Assembly: GCA_003133645.1 (NCBI GenBank)
Contig: PKYI01000090.1
Span: 26,383 to 58,603, forward strand
Source: Acidobacteriota bacterium
GTDB lineage: Bacteria > Acidobacteriota > Thermoanaerobaculia > Thermoanaerobaculales > Thermoanaerobaculaceae
Length of the DNA: 32,221 nt
Direction of reading: 5' to 3'
Shown here: piece by piece, positions 1-8,989 of the stretch
Layout of the letters: each line of letters begins with the position of its first letter
Position numbering within the stretch: position 1 is the stretch's first letter
The notes under the pieces: model-generated
Seen by the model: the letters and a program-made list of their open reading frames with translations, nothing else
The model's database searches: none
What the model was told of the DNA's origin: nothing
Program-made: the position numbers and the translations under genes

Positions 1-14
1 GTAGCCCGCGGGGC

Positions 15-67
15 AAAACAAAAACCAGCCTCACGCAGTGAAGCGAAGCCAGTGGGGCGGGCGTGAG
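15..67 (-). terminator. Candidate intrinsic terminator of the peroxiredoxin gene
   Basis: Read on the minus strand just after the peroxiredoxin stop, a 7-bp inverted repeat (arms at 61-67 and 30-36, CTCACGC/GCGTGAG) encloses about 24 nt. A few bases later comes a T-rich run (15-24, nine T in ten bases). This resembles a rho-independent terminator, although the loop is large and the T-run starts five bases after the stem. Nothing else is recognisable in positions 1-81. Confidence 0.4.
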
Positions 68-81
68 CCGCCAGGAGCGCC

Positions 82-603
82 TCACTTGCCGGCGTTGAGC
101 TTCGCGAGGTCCGCCAGCACCTGGCCGGCGTGCGTGGCGGGATTCACGTCGGGGTACGCCTCCAGCACCTTGCCGTCCGGCCCAACCAGGTAGGAGATCC
201 GCCGCGCCCAGAGCCGGTGCGTCGAGTCGGCCGCCCCGACCTCCACGGCGAGCGTCTTGCCTGTGTCCGAGAGCAGGCGGAACGGGAACTTCTCTTTCTC
301 GACGAACTTGGCGTTGGTGGCCGGCGCGTCGAACGAGACGCCGAGGAGCTGCACGCCGGCCTTTTCGAAGCCCGTGTAGTTGTCGCGCAACGTGCAGCCT
401 TCCTTCGTGCAGCCGGGCGTCATCGCCTTGGGGAAGAACCACAGCAGGTAGGTCGTGCCGGCCAGGTCCGCCGAGGAGACTTCCTTCCCCGCCTGATCCG
501 TGAGCTTCCACGTCGGGAACGCATCCCCGGGCTTGAGCATCCCCGCCGCCAACGCCGAACCAGCAAACCCGAAAACCGCCATCGCCATCGCGAGCATTCT
601 CAT
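82..603 (-). CDS. Exported peroxiredoxin, BCP/PrxQ type
   Basis: This is a thiol peroxidase that reduces hydrogen peroxide or organic peroxides. The 173-residue protein has an N-terminal signal peptide (hydrophobic residues 4-19, ALA-type cleavage site near 19-20), so the enzyme is probably periplasmic. The peroxidatic motif P58-xxx-T62-xx-C65 is intact (FFPKAMTPGC), and a second Cys at 70, five residues on, is the expected resolving cysteine of BCP/PrxQ enzymes. The ATG at 603 was chosen because a GGAGGGAG ribosome site lies six bases upstream; the TTG at 609 would sit directly on that site. The gene is divergent from the cation transporter. The exported form is less common than the cytoplasmic one. 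Confidence 0.9.
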   Translation of the reverse strand: MRMLAMAMAVFGFAGSALAAGMLKPGDAFPTWKLTDQAGKEVSSADLAGTTYLLWFFPKAMTPGCTKEGCTLRDNYTGFEKAGVQLLGVSFDAPATNAKFVEKEKFPFRLLSDTGKTLAVEVGAADSTHRLWARRISYLVGPDGKVLEAYPDVNPATHAGQVLADLAKLNAGK

Positions 604-694
604 GATCAACTCCCTCCGCTATACTCCAACCTTGGCACCCCCGGCGGGATTCCGCCCGCCGGCCGCGAGCGCGCAAACGTGGCGTTGACGCCGT

Positions 695-723
695 TTGCCT
701 TTCGCGCCGATTTTGCGTATATT
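695..723 (+). promoter_or_regulatory. Candidate sigma-70 promoter of the CDF transporter
   Basis: TTGCCT at 695-700 and TATATT at 718-723 are separated by 17 bp, in the most AT-rich part of the divergent 604-750 spacer. The predicted transcript would begin near 730, giving a leader of about 20 nt before the ATG at 751. This rests on consensus matching only. Confidence 0.4.
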
Positions 724-750
724 CACGCTTCGGATGACACTATTGTTGAG

Positions 751-2205
751 ATGAGCGACAACGCGAACAAACCTCGAGGGGCGCTGCCCGGCCCGGAAGC
801 CAGCCGCAAGAAACGCTCCGCGGCTGCGAGTTCCGTGTTGGCGGCCATCTTCCTGACGGCGATCAAGGCCGTGGTCGGGGTCGCGACCGGCTCCCTCGGC
901 ATCCTCGCCGAGGCGGCGCACTCCGGCCTCGACCTCGTGGCGGCCGTCGTGACGCTGTTAGCGGTGCGCGTATCCGGCAAGCCCGCCGACCGCGAGCACA
1001 CGTACGGCCACGGGAAGGTCGAGAACCTGTCGGCGCTGTTCGAGGCCATCCTCTTGCTCGCCACTTGCGCGTGGATCATCTACGAGGCGGTCCAGCGCCT
1101 GTTGTTCAAGACCGTCGCAATCCAGGCATCGGCGTGGGCGTTCGCCATCATGGCGGTCTCGATCGTGGTGGATTTCACGCGCTCCCGCATGCTGGCGCGG
1201 GTCGCCAAGAAGTACGACAGCCAGGCGCTCGAGGCTGACGCCTTACACTTCTCCACCGACATCTACTCCTCGGCCGTCGTGATCCTCGGCCTCGTCGGCG
1301 TCTACTTTTCCAAGCGCCCGGGGTTTGAGTGGCTCGTCAAGGCCGATGCGGTGGCCGCCCTCGGGGTCGCCGCGATCGTCGCGTGGATTTCAATTCAGCT
1401 CGGCCGCAAGACGATTGCGGTGCTGCTTGACGAGATCCCGCCGGAGCTGCGCGACGGCCTCGTCCGCGCCGTCCGGGTCCCCGGCGTCGTGCAGGTCGGC
1501 CGCCTCCGCGTGCGGCGGAGCGGCCCCGAGACGTTCGCGGACGTCACGCTCACGGTCGAGCCCGACACCGGCCTCCCTCGGGCGCACGCGATTGCCACGG
1601 CCGCGGAAGCTGCGGCACGTCATCTCTTGCCGGGGGCGGACGTGGTGGTTCACGTCGAGCCCGCGGATGCGAACGGGCGGATGGGGAGCGAAAACATCCC
1701 GGCGTTGACTCACGGTGTGGCGACGCGACTCGGGCTCGACGCTCATGAGATCCACGTCCACCACGTGTTGGACGCCCGTTCGCTCGAGCTGCACCTCGAG
1801 GTCGACCCCGCCCTGTCGCTGGCGGCCGCCCACGCCAAGGCGACGGCGTTCGAGACGGCCCTCCGCCGGGAGATCCCCGGCCTCACCCAGATCGTGACCC
1901 ACCTCGAGCCCCGCGGCGCCGCGGCGGTCGGCGGGCCCATGCGCCCCGAGGACGAGGGGCAGGTGCTCGCGGTCCTCCACGAACTCGCCTCCGACGCCAA
2001 CCTGCGCTGCCGCCCCCACAACGTCACGGTGCACCGCGCCGAAGAGGGGGGGTTGGTCGTCTCGTTCCACTGCGCGCTCGATCCCGACACCGGGATCCAG
2101 GCGGCGCACGACCTCACCGAGCGTGTCGAGCGCGAACTCCGGGAACGCCTCCCGCGCATCGGCCGCGTCGTCATCCACGCCGAGCCGCTCGCGGAAAAGA
2201 AGTGA
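751..2205 (+). CDS. Cation diffusion facilitator (Zn-type) with triple C-terminal domain
   Basis: This is a metal/proton antiporter of the CDF family, expected to export Zn2+ or related divalent ions from the cytoplasm. The 484-residue protein has about six membrane segments in residues 25-227. The metal site is visible as H57-xxx-D61 in TM2 and H166-xxx-D170 in TM5, the His/Asp arrangement typical of zinc CDFs; the conserved YGHGKxE motif is at 85-91. After the membrane domain there are three consecutive ferredoxin-like dimerisation modules (about 228-305, 315-388 and 398-480) instead of the usual one, each ending in a V/I-x-x-H-x-EP motif. The ATG at 751 is the first start that leaves a normal cytoplasmic N-terminus; it has no clear Shine-Dalgarno. 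The gene is convergent with apgM across a 20-nt spacer. Confidence 0.9.
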   Translation: MSDNANKPRGALPGPEASRKKRSAAASSVLAAIFLTAIKAVVGVATGSLGILAEAAHSGLDLVAAVVTLLAVRVSGKPADREHTYGHGKVENLSALFEAILLLATCAWIIYEAVQRLLFKTVAIQASAWAFAIMAVSIVVDFTRSRMLARVAKKYDSQALEADALHFSTDIYSSAVVILGLVGVYFSKRPGFEWLVKADAVAALGVAAIVAWISIQLGRKTIAVLLDEIPPELRDGLVRAVRVPGVVQVGRLRVRRSGPETFADVTLTVEPDTGLPRAHAIATAAEAAARHLLPGADVVVHVEPADANGRMGSENIPALTHGVATRLGLDAHEIHVHHVLDARSLELHLEVDPALSLAAAHAKATAFETALRREIPGLTQIVTHLEPRGAAAVGGPMRPEDEGQVLAVLHELASDANLRCRPHNVTVHRAEEGGLVVSFHCALDPDTGIQAAHDLTERVERELRERLPRIGRVVIHAEPLAEKK

Positions 2206-2225
2206 ACTCTTAACTGTCTTTCAGA
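2205..2225. repeat. Heptad-repeat spacer between convergent stops
   Basis: The whole spacer between the CDF stop and the apgM stop is three 7-bp units: AACTCTT, AACTGTC, TTTCAGA. The first two share the AACT core. The same words occur in reverse complement just after galT (16294-16314), so this is a dispersed repeat family rather than random spacer. Confidence 0.5.
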
Positions 2226-3437
2226 CTACGCGCCGTACTTCGCAACCTTGCCGGCGGCGGCGAGCGCTTCGGCGAGCAGAAAACGCAGCGGCATCCGGCC
2301 GAACCCCCCGGCGATGCACTCGCTCTCGGAGAACGCCGCCACGCCGTCGCGGAACACGCGCCCCGGCGCCCACATCAGCGCAGGCACCGGGTGCCACGAG
2401 TGCGCCTTGAGCGCCACCGGCGTCGAGTGGTCGGCGCTCACGACCACGACGTCGAACCCGTCGCCCAGGATTTCCGGCAGCAGCGCGTCGACCTCCTCCA
2501 CCACCGCGCACTTGCGGTCGAAGTCGCCGTCCTCGCCGGCCTTGTCCGTGTACTTAACGTGCACGAATAGAAAATCGTGGCCGTCCCGGGCCGCGCGCAC
2601 CGCCGCGGGGAACTCGCCCAGGGCCGGGGGCGCGGGTGGCATCTCCATACCGACGAGCCGCGCCAGGCCGCGGTACATCGGGTAGGTCGCGACGCACACC
2701 GGCCGCAGGCGGAAGCGTTCGGAAAGGGAAGGGATCTTTGGCAGCGAGTCGAACCCCCGCAGCAGGATGCCGTTCGCGCGCGGCTCACCGCGGAGGACCT
2801 TGCCGGCAGCCTTGACGAACGCGGCGACGATCGCGGCCGTCGGTCGAGATGCGGCGTCGAGAGCCTTCACCGGCAGGGGCGGCACGCCGGTATGCTGCGG
2901 ATCGGTGTCGGCCAGGCGATGGCCGAGCCTCGCTCCACGAACGATCAGCGCGCCGCGGTGCTCCGCCTCGGTTTCGACGAAGACATCGACGCCTTTGGGG
3001 GCCAGGATCTCGCGCAGCCGCGCGACCAGCCGGCGGTTCTCCTCGGTGGGGATCCTCCCCGCCCGCCGGTCCGCGATCTTCCCTTCGGAGTCGAGGGTGC
3101 AGAAGTTGAAGCGCGCGGCCACGTCGCCCGGCATGAGCGCGAAGTCGATCCCGACCGCCGACAGCACGCCGCGGCCGATCTCGTACTCGCTTGGGTCGTA
3201 GCCGAAGAGCGCGAGGTGGCCGGGGCCGGAGCCGGGCGTGATCCCGGGTCCCACCGGATCGAAGCGGCCGCAGCAACCGTCCCGTGCCAGCCGGTCGAGG
3301 TTCGGCTTGTTCGCAGCCGCCAGCGGCGTCATGCCGTCGCCGTAGCGCGGTAGGTCGCCGAGCCCGTCCATCACCAGCATCAGGATCTTCGACGGCGTCT
3401 GCTCCGCCTGAGCTTCCACAATCCGCGTCGGGTCCAT
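2226..3437 (-). CDS. apgM: 2,3-bisphosphoglycerate-independent phosphoglycerate mutase, archaeal type
   Basis: It interconverts 3- and 2-phosphoglycerate in glycolysis and gluconeogenesis through a phosphoserine intermediate. The 403-residue protein is an alkaline-phosphatase-superfamily member of the short ApgM class, not the ~510-residue GpmI class. Visible signatures are metal-binding D24 in LMLVMDGLGD, the catalytic Ser in GSGPGHLALFGYDP (S70), and the C-terminal metal motif SADHSTPVALKAHSWHP. The ATG at 3437 has GGGAGG seven bases upstream; longer versions of this frame only overlap the preceding gene. It lies 35 bp downstream of the M14 peptidase stop, so the two are probably co-transcribed although functionally unrelated. 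Confidence 0.93.
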   Translation of the reverse strand: MDPTRIVEAQAEQTPSKILMLVMDGLGDLPRYGDGMTPLAAANKPNLDRLARDGCCGRFDPVGPGITPGSGPGHLALFGYDPSEYEIGRGVLSAVGIDFALMPGDVAARFNFCTLDSEGKIADRRAGRIPTEENRRLVARLREILAPKGVDVFVETEAEHRGALIVRGARLGHRLADTDPQHTGVPPLPVKALDAASRPTAAIVAAFVKAAGKVLRGEPRANGILLRGFDSLPKIPSLSERFRLRPVCVATYPMYRGLARLVGMEMPPAPPALGEFPAAVRAARDGHDFLFVHVKYTDKAGEDGDFDRKCAVVEEVDALLPEILGDGFDVVVVSADHSTPVALKAHSWHPVPALMWAPGRVFRDGVAAFSESECIAGGFGRMPLRFLLAEALAAAGKVAKYGA

Positions 3438-3472
3438 GATCGCCTCCCGGCCGCTAGGCGGCGGCCAATGTC

Positions 3473-6091
3473 CTAGGAACGGCCGCCCTTTTCGCCGGCC
3501 GGCGCGCCCTCGCGGGCCATCCGCTCGGCCACCGCGTTGTACAGCAGCGGGAACGCCGCCTCGGTCTGCCCACGGAAGTACGGCGCGAACGCGAACAGAA
3601 CCACGTGGCCACCGCCCCGCGTCACCTCGACCACCGCGGCACGCCGCCGCAACTTCTCCTCGCCGCGCAGCCACCCGGAGAGCACGAGCGGGCCGTCCGG
3701 GAAGTGCGCCGCCACCGTCCGCGCCTGGTCGCCGACGACCGGCTTGGTCTGGAACGCGGTCCCCCACTCCACCATTGCAGCGATCCGGCCGGGAAGCCCG
3801 GTTCCGAGCGGCGAGGCGCTGTCCACCGCCAGATCCAGCAGCGCTCCGGGGCAGTGGAACTCCTCGCGCTTGGCGCCCTTGAGCGTGTTGGTCACGGGCA
3901 GGTCGAGCGTCTCCGCCAACCAGTCGGCCGAGGGACCGAACGCGATGAGCGTGCCGCCGGCGGCGAAGAACCGCCGCACCGCCTCGACGCCGTCCTTGCC
4001 GATCCCCCTGCGGTACTCGGCCGGCACGGGCGCCGGGCCGTGTTGCTGCGGTCCCTCGACGAGGGTCTTCCCCTCCAGAGGCGGCAGGACCAGCACCTCA
4101 ACGCGTTTGGCGAACTCCCCCGAGGCGACCGCCGCGCTGTCCACGACCTCGACGTCGAACGCCGCGTTCTCGAGCACGAACCGCAGCCATCCCGCATCCT
4201 CCAGGCCGAAGTTCGGGTGGTAGACGCCGACGCGGACGCGGCGCAGTGGCACCGCAGACTCGGGCATCGAGTCCGTGAGCAGACCCGTGACGCCGGAACT
4301 CGCCGCGATCTCGTCCCGCGCACCGGCGGCAAGCCCTTCGATCACGAACGATCCCGCCGGAATAGTCGTACCGCCGGCCGAGACGGGCGCCGCCAGGCGG
4401 GCCACGCGCGCCCCTCGCTGCAGCGCCCGGTTGGCCGCCGCAAAGCCTCCCAGCTGCCCCGCCGGGACGACGAACACGCCGCCCGTTCCGGCAGCAGCCG
4501 GCATCGACGGGCTCCAGTCGGCCCCGACCTTCACCAGCTTCCCGACCACGTCGCCTTCGACCCGGACCGCGCGCACGCCGAGTTCGAGCGGCATCGTCCA
4601 GGCCGTGACGTCGTACGGGAGCAGGATGTCGGCGTCCGGCGCCGGCGCGATCTCCGGGTAGCGCTGGCGCTCCATGACCTCGAGCAGGTACTGCCGGAGC
4701 GGCTGCGCCGCAGGGAAGACCACCGTGCCCGCAGGGTACGTGATGCCGTCGGCCTCCACCGGCCCGGCCGCCGCCGACCCCTCGACGCCGGCCTCGAGCA
4801 GCAGCCGCACCAGGTGCGCGCGCCGCCCGGGGTCGCCGTCGGGCGGTACCAGGTAGACGCGCGGCGCCTCGTTCGTGCCGCGCTCAACCGCCTGCGTGGC
4901 CATCGTGGCGACGTCGCGCAGCACGGCCGCGCGTTCGGTCGCCGCGAACTCGACCACGGCGTCCATGATGACGAGCTGGTAGCCGACCGCGTCGGCGAGG
5001 CCCCACGTCCCGCCGCGCCACGGGTTGGGGAAGTTGATCTGCGGCCGGTAGTCCACGAGTCCCTTCCCGCCGCCGCGCAGCTCGTTCTCATCGACCTTGA
5101 TCGGGGTCGCGAGCGCCGCGCTGGCCGTTTCCGTGAGCACGCCGAAAACGTTCTTCCACCACCCGGTGTTGCGGGTGCCGCCGATCCAGTTGCCGTCGAA
5201 CGTCCACCCGGACACCACGCCGCTCTTCCCCGCCTCCTCGAGACGCAGCGACATCAGCGTCCCAAGGTGCGAGGTGATGCGCCACACGAACGGGTGGACG
5301 TTTGGGGCGATCGGGTCCGCGAACGGGGGCACGAACTGCCGCGGCCCGGTCGGGCCCATCATGTGGAGGTCGAGGAAGAGCTGGGGGTGCCAGTCGCGGT
5401 AGACGAAGCGGTTGAGCGCCCGGCTCTCGGGCTGCGTGAGGTAGACGAAGTCGCGGTTGTTGTCGTGCCCCGCGTAGCGGTGGAACAAGAACGGCGGCTG
5501 CGAACCCTCGTACGGCGTCCCCAGCCACTTCCGGTACCAGGCGACCGTCGCTTCCTGGCCGTCGGGGTTGAGGGAGGGCACGATCAGCAGGACCATGCGG
5601 TCGAGCCACCGCGCCTCCCGGCTCCCCTCGGGGGCGGCTGCGAGCCGATACGCCAGCAGCAGGGCGGCCTGCGGCCCCGCCACCTCGTTGGAGTGGATCC
5701 CGGCCGTGATCAACGCGCAGCTCGGCAGCACCGCGATCAACTGCTCGCGGCCGGCTTCGTCGAGCCCCCGCGGGTCCGCGACCCGCGCCCACCCGGCCCG
5801 CAGCTCGTCCAGCCGGGCCAGGTTCGCCGCGCTAGTGACGACCGCCGCGATCATCGTCCGTCCTTCGACAGTCGGGCCCAGGGCGACCACCCGGACGCGG
5901 TCGCTCGCCTGCGCGAGGGCGCGCAGGTAGCGCTCGCTCTCGGTGTAGCTGGCCAACACCCGGTTGGCGCCAACGTCGATGCCCAGGACGTCGCGCGGCG
6001 ATGGCGGCGCGGGCAGCGCTCCCGCGAGACAGACAACGCTGGTGAGAACGAGCAACATCCCACATGCCAGACTCAGCCTTCGCGCCGTCAT
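3473..6091 (-). CDS. Exported M14-family zinc carboxypeptidase-like protein
   Basis: A secreted metallopeptidase of the carboxypeptidase A fold, 872 residues. The N-terminus (RR, then hydrophobic 8-24) is a Sec signal peptide with cleavage likely around residue 26; no good lipobox is present. The M14 zinc site is complete: H133-xx-E136 in GIHSNE and H243 in FLDLHMMG. The substrate-side NNRDF motif (211-215) and the catalytic Glu E321 in VLTETAS are also present, so activity is expected. The ~500 residues after the peptidase domain have no motif I can name; part (about 650-860) resembles a glutamine-amidotransferase-like fold seen in similar large M14 proteins. The ATG at 6091 follows GGAGGAGCG. 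First gene of a unit with apgM. Confidence 0.88.
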   Translation of the reverse strand: MTARRLSLACGMLLVLTSVVCLAGALPAPPSPRDVLGIDVGANRVLASYTESERYLRALAQASDRVRVVALGPTVEGRTMIAAVVTSAANLARLDELRAGWARVADPRGLDEAGREQLIAVLPSCALITAGIHSNEVAGPQAALLLAYRLAAAPEGSREARWLDRMVLLIVPSLNPDGQEATVAWYRKWLGTPYEGSQPPFLFHRYAGHDNNRDFVYLTQPESRALNRFVYRDWHPQLFLDLHMMGPTGPRQFVPPFADPIAPNVHPFVWRITSHLGTLMSLRLEEAGKSGVVSGWTFDGNWIGGTRNTGWWKNVFGVLTETASAALATPIKVDENELRGGGKGLVDYRPQINFPNPWRGGTWGLADAVGYQLVIMDAVVEFAATERAAVLRDVATMATQAVERGTNEAPRVYLVPPDGDPGRRAHLVRLLLEAGVEGSAAAGPVEADGITYPAGTVVFPAAQPLRQYLLEVMERQRYPEIAPAPDADILLPYDVTAWTMPLELGVRAVRVEGDVVGKLVKVGADWSPSMPAAAGTGGVFVVPAGQLGGFAAANRALQRGARVARLAAPVSAGGTTIPAGSFVIEGLAAGARDEIAASSGVTGLLTDSMPESAVPLRRVRVGVYHPNFGLEDAGWLRFVLENAAFDVEVVDSAAVASGEFAKRVEVLVLPPLEGKTLVEGPQQHGPAPVPAEYRRGIGKDGVEAVRRFFAAGGTLIAFGPSADWLAETLDLPVTNTLKGAKREEFHCPGALLDLAVDSASPLGTGLPGRIAAMVEWGTAFQTKPVVGDQARTVAAHFPDGPLVLSGWLRGEEKLRRRAAVVEVTRGGGHVVLFAFAPYFRGQTEAAFPLLYNAVAERMAREGAPAGEKGGRS

Positions 6092-6206
6092 CGCTCCTCC
6101 AGCGCGACCAAGGGTACACCGTTCGCACCGCAGCGGAAACCGTGTGCGGGACTGCATTCGCCGGCCCTCCCCTGTCCGGCCGCGCGCCGGGAGCTGCTAG
6201 ACTTAC

Positions 6207-7916
6207 TTGTTTGAGCGAGGTGCTCACGCTTTGCCTGCCATCGCGATCCGCCAGCCATCGAGCCGGGAGCGCTTCGTCGGCTTGACACTCCTGGGCACGG
6301 CCGTGCTCCTGAGGCTCCCCTACCTGTTCCACTACCGCTTCAACTCGGACGAGGCGCAGCACCTCCACGTCGTCTGGGGGTGGACGAAGGGCCTCGTCCA
6401 GTACCGCGACGTCTTCGACAACCACACGCCGCTCTTCCACCTCCTCATGGCCCCGGTCCTGGCGCTCATCGGCGAGCGTGCCGACGCGCTCGTCCTCATG
6501 CGGTTCGCGATGGTGCCGCTCTACCTGCTCTCGCTGTGGCTCACCTACCGGTTGGCGCGGCGTCTCTTCGATGCGCGGGTCGCGCTCTTCGCGGCGGTTC
6601 TCGCCGGACTCCACTACGAGTTCTTCTTCAAGTCGATCGAGTTCCGCACCGACAACCTGTGGACGGTTGCGTGGCTCGCCGCGCTGGCGGTGGCGGCGGG
6701 CGGCCCGCTCGGCGCCGGCCGCACGTTCGCGGCCGCCGCGGCGCTCGGTGCGGCGTTTTCCGTCTCGCAGAAAACGTTCCTGCTCGCCGCCGCGCTCGTG
6801 GCGGCGGCGCTCTTCGTCGCCGGGCTCTCGGCCGAGGTCCGGGCGGCGTTTCCCGCGCGGCGGATCGCGACGCTCGCAGCCGCCGTGGCCGCTGGGTTTC
6901 TCTTGCTGCCCGCCATCCTCACGGCGTTCTTCGCGGCGCAGGGCGCGCTCGGAGCGCTTGCCTACGGCGTGATCGGCCACAACATCCTTCCGGACCTCGG
7001 CGATTGGAGGGAACCCTGGCGCTTGGCAATTCTCCCGCTGGGAGGGGTGGCGACGGCGTGGGCGGCCGCGCCGCGCGTGCGAGCCGCGGGCGGCGACCGC
7101 ATCCAGGTGCTGCGGGTGTTCGTCCTGCTGACCGTCGCGCTGTACGTCCTGGCGCTTGAGGGGTTCTGGCCGCTGGTCACCGGGCAGGACTATCTGCCGG
7201 TGTGGCCGCTCGCCGCCATCTTCGTTGTCGCGGGCGTCCAGCGCTGGGAGGACCGGCGGACCGCACGCGGCGCACGCGGCCGGGCGCTCCCGGCCACGGT
7301 CCTGCTGGCCGTGCTCGCGGCCGAACTCGGCGTGATCGTGCTCAAGGGGCCGGTCTGGCGCGACCGCGGTCATGCGGAGACGGCCATCCTCGCGGACGTC
7401 CTGCGCCTGACCGACGGCGGCGATTACGTGATGGACGCCAAGGGCGAGACCGTGTTCCGCCGCCGCCCGTTCTTCTGGGTCCTGGAGACGATCACGAAGG
7501 CGAGGCTGCGCCGCGGGCTGCTCCCCGACACAATCCCCGAGGCGGTCGTCCGCACGCGCTGCCACGTCGCCGTCCCGGACAGTGCGCGCTTCCCCCAGCG
7601 CGGCCGCGCGTTCCTCAACGCCAACTTCGTCTCCGTGGGCCGCCTCCGCGTGGCGGGGCGCTTGCTCGGCCCTCCGCCCCGCGCCGGGGCGCCGCTGTCG
7701 TTCGCGATCGCAGTCCCCGGCGAGTACAGCGTGGTCACGCCGGCCGGTCCGGCCGCCGGCGAACTCGACGGGACAGGCGGGGCCGGCCCTCGCTTCCTCG
7801 CACCGGGGACGCACGAGTTCAAACTCGAAGGCGCCTCGCGCCCGCTTGCGGTGGTGTGGGCGAAGGCGATCGCGCGGGGGTTCTCGCCGTTTACCCCGTG
7901 TCGGGGCTCGCCGTGA
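6207..7916 (+). CDS. GT39/ArnT-like membrane glycosyltransferase
   Basis: A polytopic membrane protein of up to 569 residues with roughly ten hydrophobic helices in the first 400 residues and a soluble C-terminal part (about 400-569). The first periplasmic loop carries the Asp-Glu pair typical of GT-C enzymes (FNSDEAQHL, about residue 48). Such enzymes move a sugar from a polyprenyl-phosphate carrier to a lipid, glycan or protein acceptor at the outer membrane face. No early in-frame ATG exists: the start is TTG 6207 or possibly TTG 6231. The stop overlaps the next start by 4 nt (GTGA at 7913-7916). This is the first gene of the eight-gene operon; the acceptor is unknown. Confidence 0.75.
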   Translation: MFERGAHALPAIAIRQPSSRERFVGLTLLGTAVLLRLPYLFHYRFNSDEAQHLHVVWGWTKGLVQYRDVFDNHTPLFHLLMAPVLALIGERADALVLMRFAMVPLYLLSLWLTYRLARRLFDARVALFAAVLAGLHYEFFFKSIEFRTDNLWTVAWLAALAVAAGGPLGAGRTFAAAAALGAAFSVSQKTFLLAAALVAAALFVAGLSAEVRAAFPARRIATLAAAVAAGFLLLPAILTAFFAAQGALGALAYGVIGHNILPDLGDWREPWRLAILPLGGVATAWAAAPRVRAAGGDRIQVLRVFVLLTVALYVLALEGFWPLVTGQDYLPVWPLAAIFVVAGVQRWEDRRTARGARGRALPATVLLAVLAAELGVIVLKGPVWRDRGHAETAILADVLRLTDGGDYVMDAKGETVFRRRPFFWVLETITKARLRRGLLPDTIPEAVVRTRCHVAVPDSARFPQRGRAFLNANFVSVGRLRVAGRLLGPPPRAGAPLSFAIAVPGEYSVVTPAGPAAGELDGTGGAGPRFLAPGTHEFKLEGASRPLAVVWAKAIARGFSPFTPCRGSP

Positions 7917-8989
7917 TCCAGTCCCTCGCGCTCGGCCCGGCCGACCGGCTCCTCGTCCTCCTCCCCCACCCCGACGACGAGAGCGTCGCGGCCGGCGGGC
8001 TGCTGCAACACGCCCTCGCGGTCGGCTCGCAGTTGCTCGTCGTGTTCTTCACCGACGGCGACAACAACCCCTGGGCGCAGCGGGCCAGCGAGCTGCGCTG
8101 GCGGATCGGCCCCTCCGACCGCGCCCGCTTCGCCGCCCGGCGGCGGGGCGAGGTCCGCGCCGCCCTCGGGCAGCTCGGCGTGCCGCTCGAATCGGTCCGC
8201 TTCCTCGGTTTCCCCGACCAGGGGACCACCGATCTCCTGCTCCGGGGCAACGAGGTGGCGTTCCGGGCCGTCCTCGACGCGATCGGCACATGGCGGCCGA
8301 CCGTGGTCGGCGGCCCGTCGCTGCTCGACCTCCACCCCGATCACAGCGCGCTCGCGGTCGTGGCCGAGTTGGCGCTCGCGGCCCTCGGGGAGACGCGCGG
8401 CGTGCGCCGCCGCGTCCGCTACCTGGTGCACAACCCCCAACTGCGCTCGCGCGTCGATAAGGGCTCGCTCGTGCTCCCGCTGTCGGAGGCGCAGCAGCGA
8501 CGCAAGAAAGCGGCGATCGCCTGCCACAAGACCCAGCTCGTGTTGCGCGGCTCGTGGCTGCTCTCGTTCGCCGCCGGCGACGAGACGTACTACCTCGACG
8601 AGTCCCCCTTCGGCCTCGAACAACACCCGGTGGTCGGCTGCTGGCGCGAAGGCTCCTCCGTGGCGATCGAGGTCGCATCGGCCGAACACGTCCGCGCCTT
8701 CGGCCGCCGCACCCTCTGCCTCGCCGGGCGCGGCGCCCGGGTTCTCGGTTGCACCGTCGAACTGCCGTGGCGCGGCGGCCGGGTCACGGCCCGCGACCCG
8801 CGCAGCGGCCGGCTCGTCGGCGAGGGCGAGTTTCGCGGCGCTCGCGGCCGCGGGACCGTGCTCCTGCCGGGTGGCCTCGTGCCGCCGGGTTCGACGATGT
8901 TCGCCAAGGTCGAGCACGCGCACGGCTTCTTCGACGAGGCGGGCTGGAAATTTCTACGGCCCGCTGCACCTTCGGGAGAGGAGAAATGA
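7913..8989 (+). CDS. PIG-L/LmbE-family deacetylase
   Basis: A zinc-dependent N-acetyl hydrolase of the LmbE/PIG-L family, 358 residues. The signature HPDDE is at H19-P20-D21-D22-E23 and the second metal motif HPDH at 141-144, so the active site looks intact. Family members remove acetyl groups from GlcNAc-containing lipids or small thiol precursors. Residues 1-230 form the catalytic domain; the last ~120 residues are an extra beta-rich region. The GTG start is fixed by the 4-nt overlap with the glycosyltransferase stop, and its own stop overlaps the kinase start (ATGA). The coupling suggests it modifies the product of the upstream glycosyltransferase, which is inference. Confidence 0.85.
   Translation: MIQSLALGPADRLLVLLPHPDDESVAAGGLLQHALAVGSQLLVVFFTDGDNNPWAQRASELRWRIGPSDRARFAARRRGEVRAALGQLGVPLESVRFLGFPDQGTTDLLLRGNEVAFRAVLDAIGTWRPTVVGGPSLLDLHPDHSALAVVAELALAALGETRGVRRRVRYLVHNPQLRSRVDKGSLVLPLSEAQQRRKKAAIACHKTQLVLRGSWLLSFAAGDETYYLDESPFGLEQHPVVGCWREGSSVAIEVASAEHVRAFGRRTLCLAGRGARVLGCTVELPWRGGRVTARDPRSGRLVGEGEFRGARGRGTVLLPGGLVPPGSTMFAKVEHAHGFFDEAGWKFLRPAAPSGEEK

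Noticed and set aside
130-750. Upstream extension of the CDF frame over the peroxiredoxin gene
   Set aside because: The extension lies antisense to the peroxiredoxin and has no family similarity; the ATG at 751 gives a normal CDF N-terminus.
3605-6214. Long plus-strand frame (869 codons) opposite the M14 peptidase
   Set aside because: It is the antisense shadow of a gene with complete zinc motifs and a strong ribosome site; its translation is rich in Arg, His and Pro without domains.
5832-7814. Long minus-strand frame (660 codons) opposite the membrane glycosyltransferase
   Set aside because: Low-complexity Arg/Glu-rich shadow translation with no motifs; the plus strand carries a membrane protein of clear composition.
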